Below, one piece after another: positions 34,532 through 45,072 of a DNA stretch of 64,000 nt. The number at the start of each line of letters is the position of its first letter. The first letter of the stretch is position 1. The notes under the pieces were generated by a model. That model had not been told where the DNA came from and did no database searches. It saw nothing but the letters and a program-made list of their open reading frames with translations. Location of the stretch: contig OX422185.1 in assembly GCA_949130485.1 (NCBI GenBank), forward strand, positions 6,921,127-6,985,126, in the 5' to 3' direction. Source of the DNA: Agelas oroides (taxonomy: Eukaryota; Porifera; Demospongiae; Agelasida; Agelasidae). A program made the translations under genes and the position numbers.

Positions 34532-36524
34532 ATGGCTATGAGAGTACAGCACACTAATATCTCCCTCTTTCTGCTAATGGCTGCTGCTGCTATGATGGGA
34601 CAAAGTGAAAGCCATGTTGTATCTGAAGCTGTATATTTAAAGCTACACAATGTTTTGCTCACTGACCAGAAAAATCGATACATGATGCAAAGAGTGTTCT
34701 TTCCTTCTCAAGATTTTCCTCCAGACTGGCTTTTTCTTAATGTATGTGTCACAGTGAGCAGTGGAAGGTGTGATAATTTTGATGGACAGAGTAACTTCTC
34801 ATACTGTCAGAAGTTTCAATGGAGCAGTTCTGCTATGACTAATTTAATATCAATCGATCAGTTACTTATACTAGACAATGTCATAAGTGAAAATATTGTT
34901 CGGTTCACACAGCGTCGGAAATACTTACACTTTCCTCTTCGTATTGATAGTCTGCCTTGTTATGTTACAGAGGATGATATAATGGCAGCACTGATGCAAC
35001 TCCTCCCCTGGGTAAGCACACTATTAGTGTAATTTTGCTTTGATGTTCAATGACTGTTAAATATAGTGCAATAGCTATCACAAGTAAGGGAAATATGCTG
35101 TCTTAATGAAGAATGATACATAGGAAATCAAAACCCACACTGAACAACAGATACATGCATGGGAAGAGCTGCACTATCTCTCCTGACTAAATTGCAGTAA
35201 AGATAATACCAATAATTATGGCAGTGCAAGCACACTACAAGTTGAATTGTCTGATAAATGCCTGACCCTCCTGTTAGTGAATATGTACGTACTGTAGCCT
35301 CATTTCCATAATCTGTCTCTTGTGAACACTTTGTGCATGTAAACCTGAATTGCTTCTTTCACCTACTATTTCAGTAATACTGTAGCCCACAATCTGTCAC
35401 TTGTACTTACCTTTGTTTGCCTGCTTGTTGCACTCTTTCAGGTAAAATCATATGCAAGAGTCTATGGCCAAATGAAAGAAAATGACAAGGGATATGTATC
35501 CATTAGCTATAATGAGTATGTGACAGGATCGTACAAAAAGTCAAGACTTGGTTTCTTTGCTCACATCTATCGTCTGATTGTGTTGTGTACTTTCGTTTTC
35601 ATAAATATCCTCACACCAATTGCTCTAGCAAAGTCAGGGTCTTTGTACTATCCCAAAATAAGGGCAAAATCTACGACTCGAGAAGTAATAGGATTCTTAT
35701 ATATTGCAACAGCTATAATGGCTCTCCTGTGCAATGCTTTGTACACTGCTTATTCAATTAGGCATTACGCCTTTCATAACAAACCAGCCATTGCATCTTG
35801 CATTATTCCGAACAATCATGAATGCACAATTCCTTCTGATACAGATGTTTACAGAGACGAAATTGTCAGTCTAGTGGCTGTGATTGTAATCATTCCATTT
35901 GCAATTTTCATAGAGCTACTCATTTCAATATACACCATTAAGAGTTACTGTAAGTCAATTGATCGGAGGTACAGTCATTTCTGGAAGCAGCTGCTGTTGC
36001 AAATCATTGATGTGTTTATATTGTGGAATATTTTTATAATGTTACAACTGTTTACCAAGATTGTGATTCCTATCTGCGTACTGCTATTGATCCACCCACA
36101 AGTAACTATCTGCTGGTGTTTAATTGTGCTAATGGCACTTCTTAGTTTATCACTCACTGCTGCCTACCTGCTGCATCACTGTCAGCAGTTAAGAAAGAGA
36201 AAAGCTTGCTGCTACAATGCAAGGCACTGTGGACGAAAGTTTTTGCACTTTGTTGTGATGATTGCAACCCTGGGACTGATACTCATGCTCCTTACTTTAT
36301 ACGAGCTTCTGCTGATAGTGCAAGTACAGTTTGAAATTGGAGTGAAAGGAATTATACTCGCCCTGCTACCATCCTTTCCACTGTCTGCACTTGGATGGTA
36401 TGTCAAAAGAAGGTTCCAGATGAAAGCAAAGAAGCATCCTAATCATCTGCAGCTGCTGGCTGATAAACAAGAGACTACTATCATAACTGACACTAGTATT
36501 GATGAAGAGCCTTTGCCTTTGTAA
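34532..36524 (+). CDS. Two-exon 7TM-family membrane protein, gene D (520 aa)
   Basis: Exon 1 is 34532-35011 and exon 2 is 35442-36524. The 430-bp phase-0 intron has a gtaagc donor and a ctctttcag acceptor. The signal peptide is MAMRVQHTNISLFLLMAAAA. The ectodomain shares LNVCVTV, SYCQKFQWSSSAM and LPCYVTEDDIMAALMQLLPW with gene C. Exon 2 opens VKSYARVYGQ and has the same seven hydrophobic segments, the block FPLSALGWYVKRR, and an acidic tail DTSIDEEPLPL. It stands about 9 kb downstream of gene C in the same orientation and is clearly an older paralog of it, roughly half identical by eye. The acceptor ccatatag ends 9 nt before the ATG, implying an untranslated leader exon. Function unknown; surface location inferred. 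Confidence 0.88.
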
Positions 36525-36994
36525 TGACTGCCTATAGTTTGTGCATGTACCAAACATCAGAAAAATTAAGGTTTTAATCTTTTTGTTGTAGTTAAATATT
36601 AGAGAGCTAGGTAGTAATGTATTTTATTGTGCTGTGCAACTTTGCTATAATCACCAAAACTTTCTTTATGAACTTTAAACTGTTCTGGCATGATTTTTTT
36701 TTGTTGAATTCAGGACACTAATGTTATAAGATGCTCATACTCATCTGAGAAGACTTACTCAAGTTTAATACAGTTATCATCAAAGTAGCTATGCTACAAG
36801 TGCTAAGAACAAACGGGGCAAGAACAACCATCATGTTTCCATATTCAACTGCTAATGAAAGTTTGTAAAATTATTTGGTGCTAAATAAATCATACAGTTT
36901 GATGAACCAAGCGGAATAGCTGTGGACATAAGAGAAATATATATGTCAGTAACAATCAAGTACAAATATAGAGCAACTCATTTTGTGTGCTAAG

Positions 36995-37113
36995 TTATAG
37001 TTATTGCACCGTGCCAGGGATTTATGGCAATAAACAAACCAAGTCCGAGGGCATAGCCCAAGAACGAGGTTTGTTTACTAACAGCCATAAATCCCTGGCT
37101 ACCTGCGCTATAA
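36995..37113. mobile_element. Hairpin MITE (copy A)
   Basis: Left arm ttatagttattgcacc then gtgccagggatttatgg; right arm ccataaatccctggc then gctataa. The centre is aaccaagtccgagggcatag. Present in copy B at 60399-60518. Confidence 0.7.
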
Positions 37114-37186
37114 CAATTATTTATGCCGCATTATACTAAGTATTTCATTGGATGAACAGCGTAGTATAATAGGTCATATACTCATG

Positions 37187-37735
37187 CAAGAGCGCATAAT
37201 GACGTCATTTTTATTTGGGAGGGAGGAGGAAGAGCGTGTAACTGGCAAAAATTCGAAACAGGCAGAATCTCCCGCGTGTACTAAAAATAGAACACGCCTT
37301 CGCACAAGTTCGCAGTTCCACGATCTACGACCTCACAACGCAGTGTTACCCTCGTAGTCAACAAGATGTGAACGCTCCAAGCTTACCTGGCAAGTTCTAC
37401 CTACACAGAAACGGTTGTCGGCCCTTCCTGACGCGAGGAACTTTGTGTTACGATGCTATCCCCGCCTGACAGTCGAAGAGGGCCGCGTAGCCTTTCAGTC
37501 AAACTCTTGAGCATCTCCTTGGGTAACGCGCGGTCCTTATCCAACCGATAAGCCTCTAACTCGAGCGTTTTGCAGCTACTTTTACTCACGCTTCACCCGC
37601 ACACTAGCTACAACTCGACCGGATGTGCTATTTATAGTACACGCGAAAGATTCTGCTTTCACCACGGCCAGAATAGGAAGTTACACGCTCTTCCTCCTCC
37701 CTCCCAAATGAAAATGACGTCATTATGCGCTCTTG
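37187..37735. mobile_element. 549-bp inverted-repeat element present only in copy A
   Basis: Ends caagagcgcataatgacgtc and gacgtcattatgcgctcttg are exact mirrors, and the inverted arms run about 55 bp. The flanks actcatg (37180-37186) and actaatg (37736-37742) are a 7-bp target duplication with one change. Copy B has the empty site (tactcatgttatg, near 60580). The GC-rich interior is open on the minus strand for about 60 codons (KTLELEAYRLDKDRALPKEM, then LKSLTERLRG), possibly a captured gene piece. Each end carries a consensus CRE palindrome (tgacgtca). Confidence 0.85.
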
Positions 37736-37857
37736 ACTAATGTTATGCACAATTATAGTTTGCACAAGACTTGCATGATGTACAGAATAGTTTACTCTCT
37801 CAATGTGGTATGAATTGGATAAAGTCACAAAAAAGTTTTATGAACGAAAACAAGTGC

Positions 37858-38320
37858 ATGTAGGGATGGAACCCACAAAAAAAAACAGTCAAACAAGATT
37901 GGCATGACACCACAACACTTTCACACCATCCATCTTGTTTGTTTGGTTTTTGAGGGTTCCATCCCTACAGGTGCTTGGTGTGGCCAAAGTTTACATACTG
38001 CATACAGTATCTAGGGGGGTCTGGGGGCATGCTCCCCCCCGGAAAATTTTGTTAAATTAGACGCTAGAAGATCGCTTCTGAGGCCATTTTTAGGCCCCAA
38101 ATCTCATAAGTTCAGCAATTCATAGCAAACAGAATTTTAATACTTGCTACACGTAGAGGTCTACTATCTGTGAGGTAGTGATCGCAGATTGCGCGTATTA
38201 GTGCACTTAGTAGCATATTGAAGGCATGCCCCCGCAGCAAAAAATGTGCTCGGAGATCGCTTCAGTGCTGTGATCACAGCCGCATAGGCAAGAAGGATTC
38301 TGTTTCTCATTGAGTACTTG
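37858..38320. repeat. Hairpin followed by an R2 piece (copy A)
   Basis: At 37858-37970 the arms tgtagggatggaacccacaa and ggttccatccctaca form a hairpin element. From 37975 an R2 copy follows (ggtgtggccaaagtttacat, ggggggtctgggggcatgct). The counterpart is at 60703-61150. A degenerate Mutator-type hairpin (ttgttcccaggcttctgccc ... gggaacgaggcta) follows at about 38330-38402. Confidence 0.65.
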
Positions 38321-39044
38321 TTCCCAGGCTTCTGCCCAGCTTTCAGTTGCTGGCAATACGTAGTGCAAATGGTGAGCAGGAGGAGGCTTGGGGAACGAGG
38401 CTATATAGTGATTTCAGATTCCGCTATGAACTTCGCTGCACGCACGTGGCCGCTGGCAGCACGAGCTTTGTCGTAGTAAGGAATGTCCACCGAGTAAACT
38501 GAAATGGCTGAAAATCCTAACGCAACGTATACCTTTTTGTCAATGAAATTTGCACGATGGTGGGCAGTCGTTTTCCCAGACAGCTCGGTTTACTTGTTTT
38601 TATACGTACGACTTCACGTGCTTTCAAAGTCCGCATGTGTCCGCGAAAAAGTGGTTGGGCCAAAACCCGACCAGCCTGACCGCTTGCTACGGCCATGTTA
38701 CAGGTAGTCACGTCTACACCTGCGTCAAGTACTTAGGATTGCAAGTGAAACATTTGTCCACTCAATAAGCTATCACCAGTAATAAAAGTACTACCACTGA
38801 GCATGACCAAAAGTGACATATAAAGAAACTGTAATTCTGGTTTCTAACATTCCCACATTTCCCACGAGACATTAGATTTGCTAGTATTTGCATGCAGAAG
38901 TAATGTTACAGCAAAGTTTCCTGGTGGAGCATCCCACAGACTGCCATATTGTTGCATGCTTATACATGTTATATGCCATGAAAACAAACTATATAGCTGT
39001 GAGATACTAGTAACAAGAATGCAACTGGCCACAAATCGATTAGA

Positions 39045-39100
39045 CTGTCCAAAACCATGTCAGTGTGCAACCTGGAAGTTGTGGTAATTTTGACCCAGTG
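39045..39100 (+). pseudogene. Scrap of 7TM-family exon 1
   Basis: The frame SVQPGSCGNFDP matches the exon 1 segment GSVQPGSCDNSS of member B and GRCDNFDG of gene D. It lies outside the duplicated block and is preceded by gtccaaaaccatgt, a phrase also found upstream of gene D (34230). Confidence 0.45.
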
Positions 39101-39289
39101 AGCAATTGTGGCAGATGACACATGCTTATGTGGTTAGCAGTACGAGATGAGAAGGGGTTTAGAATCTCCAGATTGACCTCGAATATGTGAAGTCTTCTTC
39201 TCTTATTCTTGAAGTGTTGTTACAGGGCAGATAGATGAGACTGATTAAAACCTGCCATACACAACCTCCAGTTTTGGACTGTCCTGCAA

Positions 39290-39530
39290 CCTCAAAACGA
39301 ACACCCACGCAAGGTCCCCAAGCACACAGGTGACATGTTGAAACTTTCGAGATGGCTGTAAACAGTGCGAAAGAACTCTTCCGAGTCTTCCTTTGAACAA
39401 CTTGCCGTTCCGTACCAAGCGAACGATTAGTCTCGCAAGCATAATCTGCAAAGGGTACGACTTGCGAGGTAAGCGAACGATCGGAAAGCCGAAGCTGTAC
39501 GATGCAATGGGCAGAAAGGGTAGGTATTAA
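39290..39530. repeat. Dispersed repeat shared with 11040-11285
   Basis: The two copies share gacatgttgaaactt, tgcaaacagtg(t/c)gaaaga, caacttgccgttc and gattagtctc(a/g)ca, at roughly three-quarters identity by eye. Long open frames here on the minus strand are not conserved in the other copy. Confidence 0.55.
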
Positions 39531-39765
39531 CACATGTGAAACTGTCGTCTGGCCTCCGAGAAGCATCGCATTGGGCCAAAAATGTCCCAGAAGCCATAGG
39601 AACGGGGCAGGGCCCCCCAATATTTTATCCTCGAGACTTTATTCATACATGCATCGCAGATCGCTGCATATTGCATCACTGCATGCCTCGTGCATGCGTA
39701 CGTGGTGGCTGCAAAATTACGTCGATCGTCCTTTATACTAGGCTTTGTAAAAAGTAACTCTAGTA

Positions 39766-39921
39766 TAGGCTGTGTTGGTGGAGAAAGCAATGCACAAGTT
39801 GATTCCAACGCTGGGGAACCTACAAGGCCATGTACTTCTGGCATAGACTGTTTTGGCGCTGAAGATGGTACATCCGTTGAGTCCAGCACTGGTGAACCTT
39901 CATGTTGTTTGTTGCTTGTTG
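39766..39921. repeat. Two 78-bp tandem units
   Basis: Units start ataggctgttttgg-like at 39766 (ataggctgtgttggtgg) and 39844 (atagactgttttggcgc), each ending in gt(g/t)ga-ccttca-like sequence (ggggaacct, ggtgaacct). Both strands stay open through them, so coding sense is undecided. Confidence 0.45.
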
Positions 39922-40177
39922 TAATGGGAAATATAAACATGAGTACTTGTAGTGAACAAGTATAAATTTGGAAATTTATAATGCATGGTCCACATACCTT
40001 ACAACTAATATTATCTTCATATTTAACCGGAGAGTGTTTGTTTGTTCAAAGGTGGTGTGAAGTGTAACTAAGTGGACCATCTGAAACTACATGAAAGTAA
40101 CTACGCATTGACATGTTGGAAATTTGGAAAGTAGCTACTAATGTTGTCACTCCAACTTGAGACTGTCTGTTGTCCAA

Positions 40178-40280
40178 CTTGTGTCTTCATATCTGTTAAC
40201 TTGTGTCTTCATATCTGTTAACTTGTGACTTCATATCTGTTAACTTGTGACTTCATATCTGTGTCTTCATATCCGTTAAC
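40178..40280. repeat. 22-bp tandem repeat
   Basis: About four and a half copies of cttcatatctgttaacttgt with gtg between them. AT-rich, non-coding. Confidence 0.8.
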
Positions 40281-40590
40281 TTCATGTAGAACCCTACACT
40301 GTAAAAACATTTGGGTTACTTCAACCATATTTTGGTCATCTCAGTTGCATGCCTGTTGTGTAAGTGAAACATTAGCTATGAACTTCATCAAGGAATGCTT
40401 ACAATTTGAATCAAAGTCTAGTTGAGAAGCTTCTCCTTTTTGTTAAATTAGGATCATCTTGCAGAAGGCCTATAAATCAGCATTTCTGGTAAGGTTTGGT
40501 GCTTTTTAGATCCTACACATCCGCCCCTGGATGAGTTCCTTGGTTGCATGGTTATCCAGGAATGTAGCCAAATAGCTAGGCTTTCTGCAA

Positions 40591-40876
40591 GAAGTGGCTC
40601 TAGCACACTTTCTAATGCAGGTGTGCTTACACCACCATGTAGAAAGTGTGTGTAGCGCACTCAACAGTGCAAGTGTGCTTTCAACACCATTTACAAAGTG
40701 TTTAGTGCACACTTAAGCATGTTCTCAATATATATATATTGAGAACATGCTTAAGTGTGCACTAAACACTTTGTAAATGGTGTTGAAAGCACACTTGCAC
40801 TGTTGAGTGCGCTACACACACTTTCTACATGGTGGTGTAAGCACACCTGCATTAGAAAGTGTGCTAGAGCCACTTC
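40591..40876. repeat. Perfect 286-bp palindrome without spacer
   Basis: The left arm from gaagtggctctagcacactt (40591) and the right arm ending aagtgtgctagagccacttc (40876) are exact reverse complements over 143 bp each, meeting at a (ta)n centre (40728-40740). I compared both arms base by base and found no mismatch. Immediately to the right (40877-41100), diverged direct units of the same sequence follow (gtgcacacctg, aagtgtgctagagccactt). Confidence 0.95.
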
Positions 40877-41149
40877 ATGGATAGTGACTGGTGCACACCT
40901 GGACTAGTAAGTGTGCTAGAGCCACTTAATGAATGGTGGTTGGTGCACACCTGATTGCAACTGGTGTGCTGTATTCTTCAAGTTAGTGTGCATGGTACAC
41001 CAAGTGGTGTGCTGTGCACACAAACCGTGAAAACACTGCCAGGTGTGCTAAGAATTTGGTGTGCACCAGCCACTTGTAAGTGTGTTCTGCCCACTTCATT
41101 TCTAAGAGTGCAAGGCTCAGTTGTGCCGCTACTTTTGTACCCCAAGGAG

Positions 41150-41345
41150 TGTCTAAAATTCCAAATTTTCCTGGGGGTGCATGCCCCCAGACCCCCCTAG
41201 TGGAGCTGCTCCTACAAGTTTGGGCCCCCCCAAAATGAAATTGCTTCCTACGCCTATGGAAGCAATTTCATAGCCTCTAAATTCCAAACATTTTCTGGGG
41301 AAGCATGCCCCCACATCCCCCTAGCTGTAGCATTTTGCCGAACCT
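41150..41345. repeat. Two R2-related pieces in antisense
   Basis: ttcctgggggtgcatgcccc then agacccccctag near 41167-41200, and ttttctggggaagcatgccc then acatccccctag near 41290-41322. Between them lies cttcctacgcctatggaagc, a small palindromic transposon end. Confidence 0.55.
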
Positions 41346-41384
41346 GACCGCTCCAAATCTGATGGCTATACGCCCCTGAGTTGT

Positions 41385-41520
41385 TTGTGATGATAGCAAT
41401 ACTGGGACCTGATAATCATGCTTCTTACTTTATATGGGCTACTGCTGACTATATAAATTACAGTTTACTTTACCTGCTCCCATCGTTTCCACTGTCTGCA
41501 CTTCAGTGGCCTTAGAAGAA
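41385..41520 (+). pseudogene. Relic of 7TM-family exon 2 (TM6-TM7)
   Basis: The plus strand gives VVMIAILGPDN, a shifted ASYFIWATADY, then LPAPIVSTVCTS in one frame and LLPSFPLSAL in another. This corresponds to VVMIATLGLILM ... LLPSFPLSALGW of gene D. Several deletions and shifts; no upstream exon was seen. Confidence 0.7.
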
Positions 41521-42206
41521 AGCAGATGACAAACTTTAAAACTCAACTAACGGCTCAGAGGGAATTACAGTGAATGCACAAGTTTGACCTCTGTAGTGCA
41601 GAAGGAACTTAACAGTCATTGTTCTATACATTGCAGTCAATATAATTGGCAAGTGTTGCACAATACAAACAATATCAGCAATTTATACTAGAGAAAAGAT
41701 GTAGGAAGGCATGAAAGTGTACAAAGTAGGGATGGTAATAATAATGCATCATCCTGCATCATCAAATTACTTCAAACAGAGTATTGAATGCATTATCAAT
41801 GAGTTAGTTATCATTTGGCTACAATTGAACGGCGAAACATGCATTACTTATGCATTCAATTTTTACTGCATACACATTAGAAACAAGTTACCTATTGGAG
41901 AATAATTGTGTTATTACACAAACTTAATGTGATAGTATAGGTAGCTATTACAATACACTTCATTGACCATTAGAAGGAGGTTCTTAACTACTTGTGTGTA
42001 ACTGTGTATGTAGTTCAGTAACCAAAGCTAAAGTGTCAACATGTGCAGTAATGGCCGCTGTTGTGGGTTCAGTAAAACCTACAGCTCAGAAATTTGTAGC
42101 AACGGTCCCTATGATAGAAACAATGTTTTATAATAAGAATAAGCAAGCAGCAAATATAGCATGACACTGACTACCTACTTCATGCAAAAATGTATTTCAT
42201 ATCAGG

Positions 42207-42480
42207 ATCACTTACTCGTGAGTATTGTGATGCACACTGGCTGTTCCAGCAAAGATCCAGTTTGTTGGAGCTTCATAGCTAATGTAGTGGTCATAATTGT
42301 TCACATAATCAGTAAGGAAACATTCATGTGATCTTCATGAACATTATGGTGAGCACTTTGCAAACGGTACAGCCCTTGCCCTGTTGGACACTGAATGAAG
42401 TGAGGTAGATCATATCCATTTGGATCAGAACGCTTTGAGCGAACTTTTGTGTTTGCAGCAGGATCTGAAGGTGCAGCCAT
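42207..42480 (-). pseudogene. Dermatopontin-like exon with a frame shift
   Basis: The minus strand starts MAAPSDPAANTKVRSKRSDP and continues DLPHFIQCPTGQGLYRLQSA, then HHNVHED. After a frame change it reads ECFLTDYVNNYDHYISYEAP, then TNWIFAGTASVHHNTHE, and ends at a donor (GA|GTAAGT). The repeated pattern CPxGQxL-x-R-x-x-S-x-H-x-N-x-x-ED with YVNNYD is characteristic of dermatopontin, a secreted matrix protein family common in sponges. The usual RRW-x-F-x-C after HED is missing at the shift. Possibly a pseudogene; a gatatgcag acceptor precedes the ATG. Confidence 0.5.
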
Positions 42481-42832
42481 GGAGCTGCATATCACACACA
42501 TTGAAGAGCATAACTGTTAAGTGTATCCTTGGGTATCAGAGAGATAAATGCATAGGAGTAAAACAAAAGGAACATAGCATTAGAAAACAACAGTGGTATA
42601 CTACAAACACATTGCATATATACCTGGCCATGATATGGGTAGAGGGACATAAAGCACATCCAGTAGTAGTAACTGCAGTTTGTATTGCTAACAATTGCAT
42701 GTCTATTTATATCAACTCAGTCTCCATATTCATAAGTGTTTTTCTGTAAAGGCTAAAGGTTACACAAGTAGACGGTCATTTTACTCTGTAGAGTAAGTTA
42801 GCAATCATCGGACGACATGTATATTCGGACAC

Positions 42833-43339
42833 TCAAACGCGGAGGGAAAACTGCGTAAACATTCGGCGATACCACAAGACTGTAGCTGAGGTACGTGGTA
42901 CCTGGTGTACCAAAAATGACGCCCGCGCATTGTTTCCTGTTGGCGCTAGAAGCGATAAAATGGCCGTCCGAAAAACATCAATATTCGGAAAAGTGTATGT
43001 ATTTTCAGACACTGTTGTTTGTGCCTTCTCTGAAGCTGCTTTTGGAGAGATTTTAGCATCGATACGATGCCCCAAGACCTCCCCAATTCGCAATATATTT
43101 TGGTAGCGGTAGCTGCTTTGAACACTCAGGGGCGCAGCTGAACATGGACCAGTCCGATTCGATCGATATCGGACGGTGAAATTTGTCATTTCTTGCTGTG
43201 TTGTCTCCAAACAAGTTGAAGTCTCCACCATATTAGCATCAGTAGAATCTACAGGCTCTTGGCTACATGCTGGTACTTGTCCGGTGTTTGTACGTTGAGT
43301 AGTTCTTGAGATATAAATATATTTCATGTTTCTTTCCAT
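42833..43339 (-). CDS. 168-residue open frame, unrecognised
   Basis: The longest unexplained open frame of the separator region, GC-richer than its surroundings (MERNMKYIYISRTTQRTNTG ... MFTQFSLRV). No signal peptide, membrane segment or motif was recognised. Its left end carries a direct duplication of atatatttcatgtttctttc (about 43318-43378). It could be an exon, or chance in an inserted element. Confidence 0.25.
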   Translation of the reverse strand: MERNMKYIYISRTTQRTNTGQVPACSQEPVDSTDANMVETSTCLETTQQEMTNFTVRYRSNRTGPCSAAPLSVQSSYRYQNILRIGEVLGHRIDAKISPKAASEKAQTTVSENTYTFPNIDVFRTAILSLLAPTGNNARASFLVHQVPRTSATVLWYRRMFTQFSLRV

Positions 43340-43765
43340 AAACTACGCTTCATATAAATATATTTCATGTTTCTTTCCACAAAAATTTTAAAAACTTCAA
43401 TCATGGCAGCCATTGAAGATTTGGTTACGTGCTATGGGACTTTTTTTTACCATAGGGCTGGGACTTTTCATTGTTGGATAATGTACATATATGGAATTCA
43501 CAGATAATGTTACTGGAAACAACTCCAATCAGTTTCCATTCCAAAGCCTTTGTCTCAGTTACAGTGTTAATTAATCAAATAGTCAAGGTAATAATTATAA
43601 AGTATAGCTGGCATAATTTAGTTGGTCTTTTGCCAAAGAGCAGTCTAAGCAAGGTTTACACTACTAAAGTGAGTTGTGATATACCGTTACTGTTTGTAAT
43701 GTTTGTGATAAAAGTTCACAGGTCAGGCATGAGCTAAAGATGAAATAGGAACCATGGTAATGGAG

Positions 43766-44377
43766 TATACGCTAGGTTCATTGGAATGCAATTAACCTCA
43801 AACGCGGGTAATTTTGTTGTCACGTGAATATCTAAAATTTTAAGCATCTGAGATCTGAAAGAAAACTCTACAGACGGAGGAATACAGATGGAGAAAGGTT
43901 CTACGCGGTTAATTTTTACATAGGTAAGTTGTTATGAAGCATAAGTACCGCTCTATGGGGAACGCTTACTTGATAGTTGTGAGTAGCGTCTTTGGCTTTT
44001 CTCGTTGACAGCAAGGCGCAATCCCAGAGCTGCTTTGATATGTATAAAACCTAAGGCCCGCTGCACCTTCGTAGGTAGCGGTGTCTATGCTTACAGGCGT
44101 TGAGAAGAAAACGTGGCTAACAACCGACTTTCGCGATCGAGCCGATCGACGACCGTCATGGCTTCGGGCATTCACTACGCTCCGCCCCTTGAGGGCTTCT
44201 AGACCAAACCCCACATATTACTAGGGGAGGCCCCAACCTAACCACAGACCGGATATCAAAGCTGTTGCTAATAGCCCACGGCTGTGATAAAACTCAACCG
44301 CAGCTGTGACGCGTATACGCGTCTACCGCGTATAATGCATTGTTCCATGGTTATGCGTATATGCGTCTATCGCGGTT
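43766..44377. mobile_element. Insertion of about 610 bp in R1 copy 3
   Basis: Defined by comparison with copy 1: aatggagt joins ttaagtggcttaatc there but is interrupted here. The insert is GC- and CpG-rich and contains the 16-bp palindrome gacgcgtatacgcgtc near 44310. Clear terminal inverted repeats were not found and no protein was recognised. Confidence 0.55.
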
Positions 44378-44454
44378 AAGTGGCTTAATCAAACTTTCAG
44401 TTGACTATAACCTGTTGGCTCTGCCCCAGAATTTAACTAGTTCATGCATCATCG

Positions 44455-45072
44455 TGGGGCGAGCCTGAGCGAGCAATGCATTGCTGATTTAATGGTTTGT
44501 CATGGCACACAAACCGTGCACTGTTAGTAACAGCAGGATTCGTCACTGCATGTCTGCTGTTGATGAGCGTGGTAAGCAAAACTTCATGTAGCCAAGCAGT
44601 AGCTATAGTTCTCACCAGATATAGATGATCATACATCTCCGGTTAAAGAAGCTACTACCGCTACACACACGCTTGGACTAAACTTCACACTGAAGTTATG
44701 AGCTGAATTTCTGGCGCTTATGAGTATCGATTATGCATGGCCCGAACTCAACTATTGCCGTAATTTGTACCGTCTGTGAGCAGCCTGCCCTTGTCTGTCA
44801 TGGTCTGCAGTTGCCATACGTGCGCTAACTTGAGCCGTCTTCGCTCCGGGTTTTTTTGAACGCCGACGCTGGGCTCTGGCTGTGGCCCTTCACCGCGATA
44901 CTGACAGTAGGCTGTGCACGAATGACGTTCAGTCTTCGTGAAATATTTAAATACGCTCATTTAAAATTTACGGTATATGGCCGCAAGCAAACAAGCAAGC
45001 AATCAAGCAAGCATACACACGCACGTGCGCAATGCAGTCACGCTAGTGTGGGGCTCGCTCAGGCTCGCCCCA
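44455..45072. mobile_element. 618-bp MITE with 19-bp perfect inverted ends
   Basis: The left end tggggcgagcctgagcgag (44455-44473) is mirrored exactly by ctcgctcaggctcgcccca (45054-45072). R1 copy 2 has the uninterrupted site (gaatttcattagcctcatcc). The interior is CpG-rich with a (caag)n-like tract near 44985. No transposase. Confidence 0.8.

Larger units (their letters stand above)
22600..38679. repeat. Large duplicated block, copy A
   Basis: Nearly identical to 46430-61521 in the same orientation. The offset is about 23.84 kb at the left, 23.49 kb in the middle and about 22.84 kb at the right, changing through indels. It contains genes C and D, the hammerhead and all the minor elements listed below. 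Homology to the left (22086-22600 against 45260-46430) continues at clearly lower identity. The right end is sharp at ccaaaacccgaccagcc. Confidence 0.9.

Noticed and set aside
39159..39620. 153-residue minus-strand reading frame
   Set aside because: It overlaps a dispersed repeat whose other copy (11040-11285) does not keep the frame, and it has no recognisable domain.
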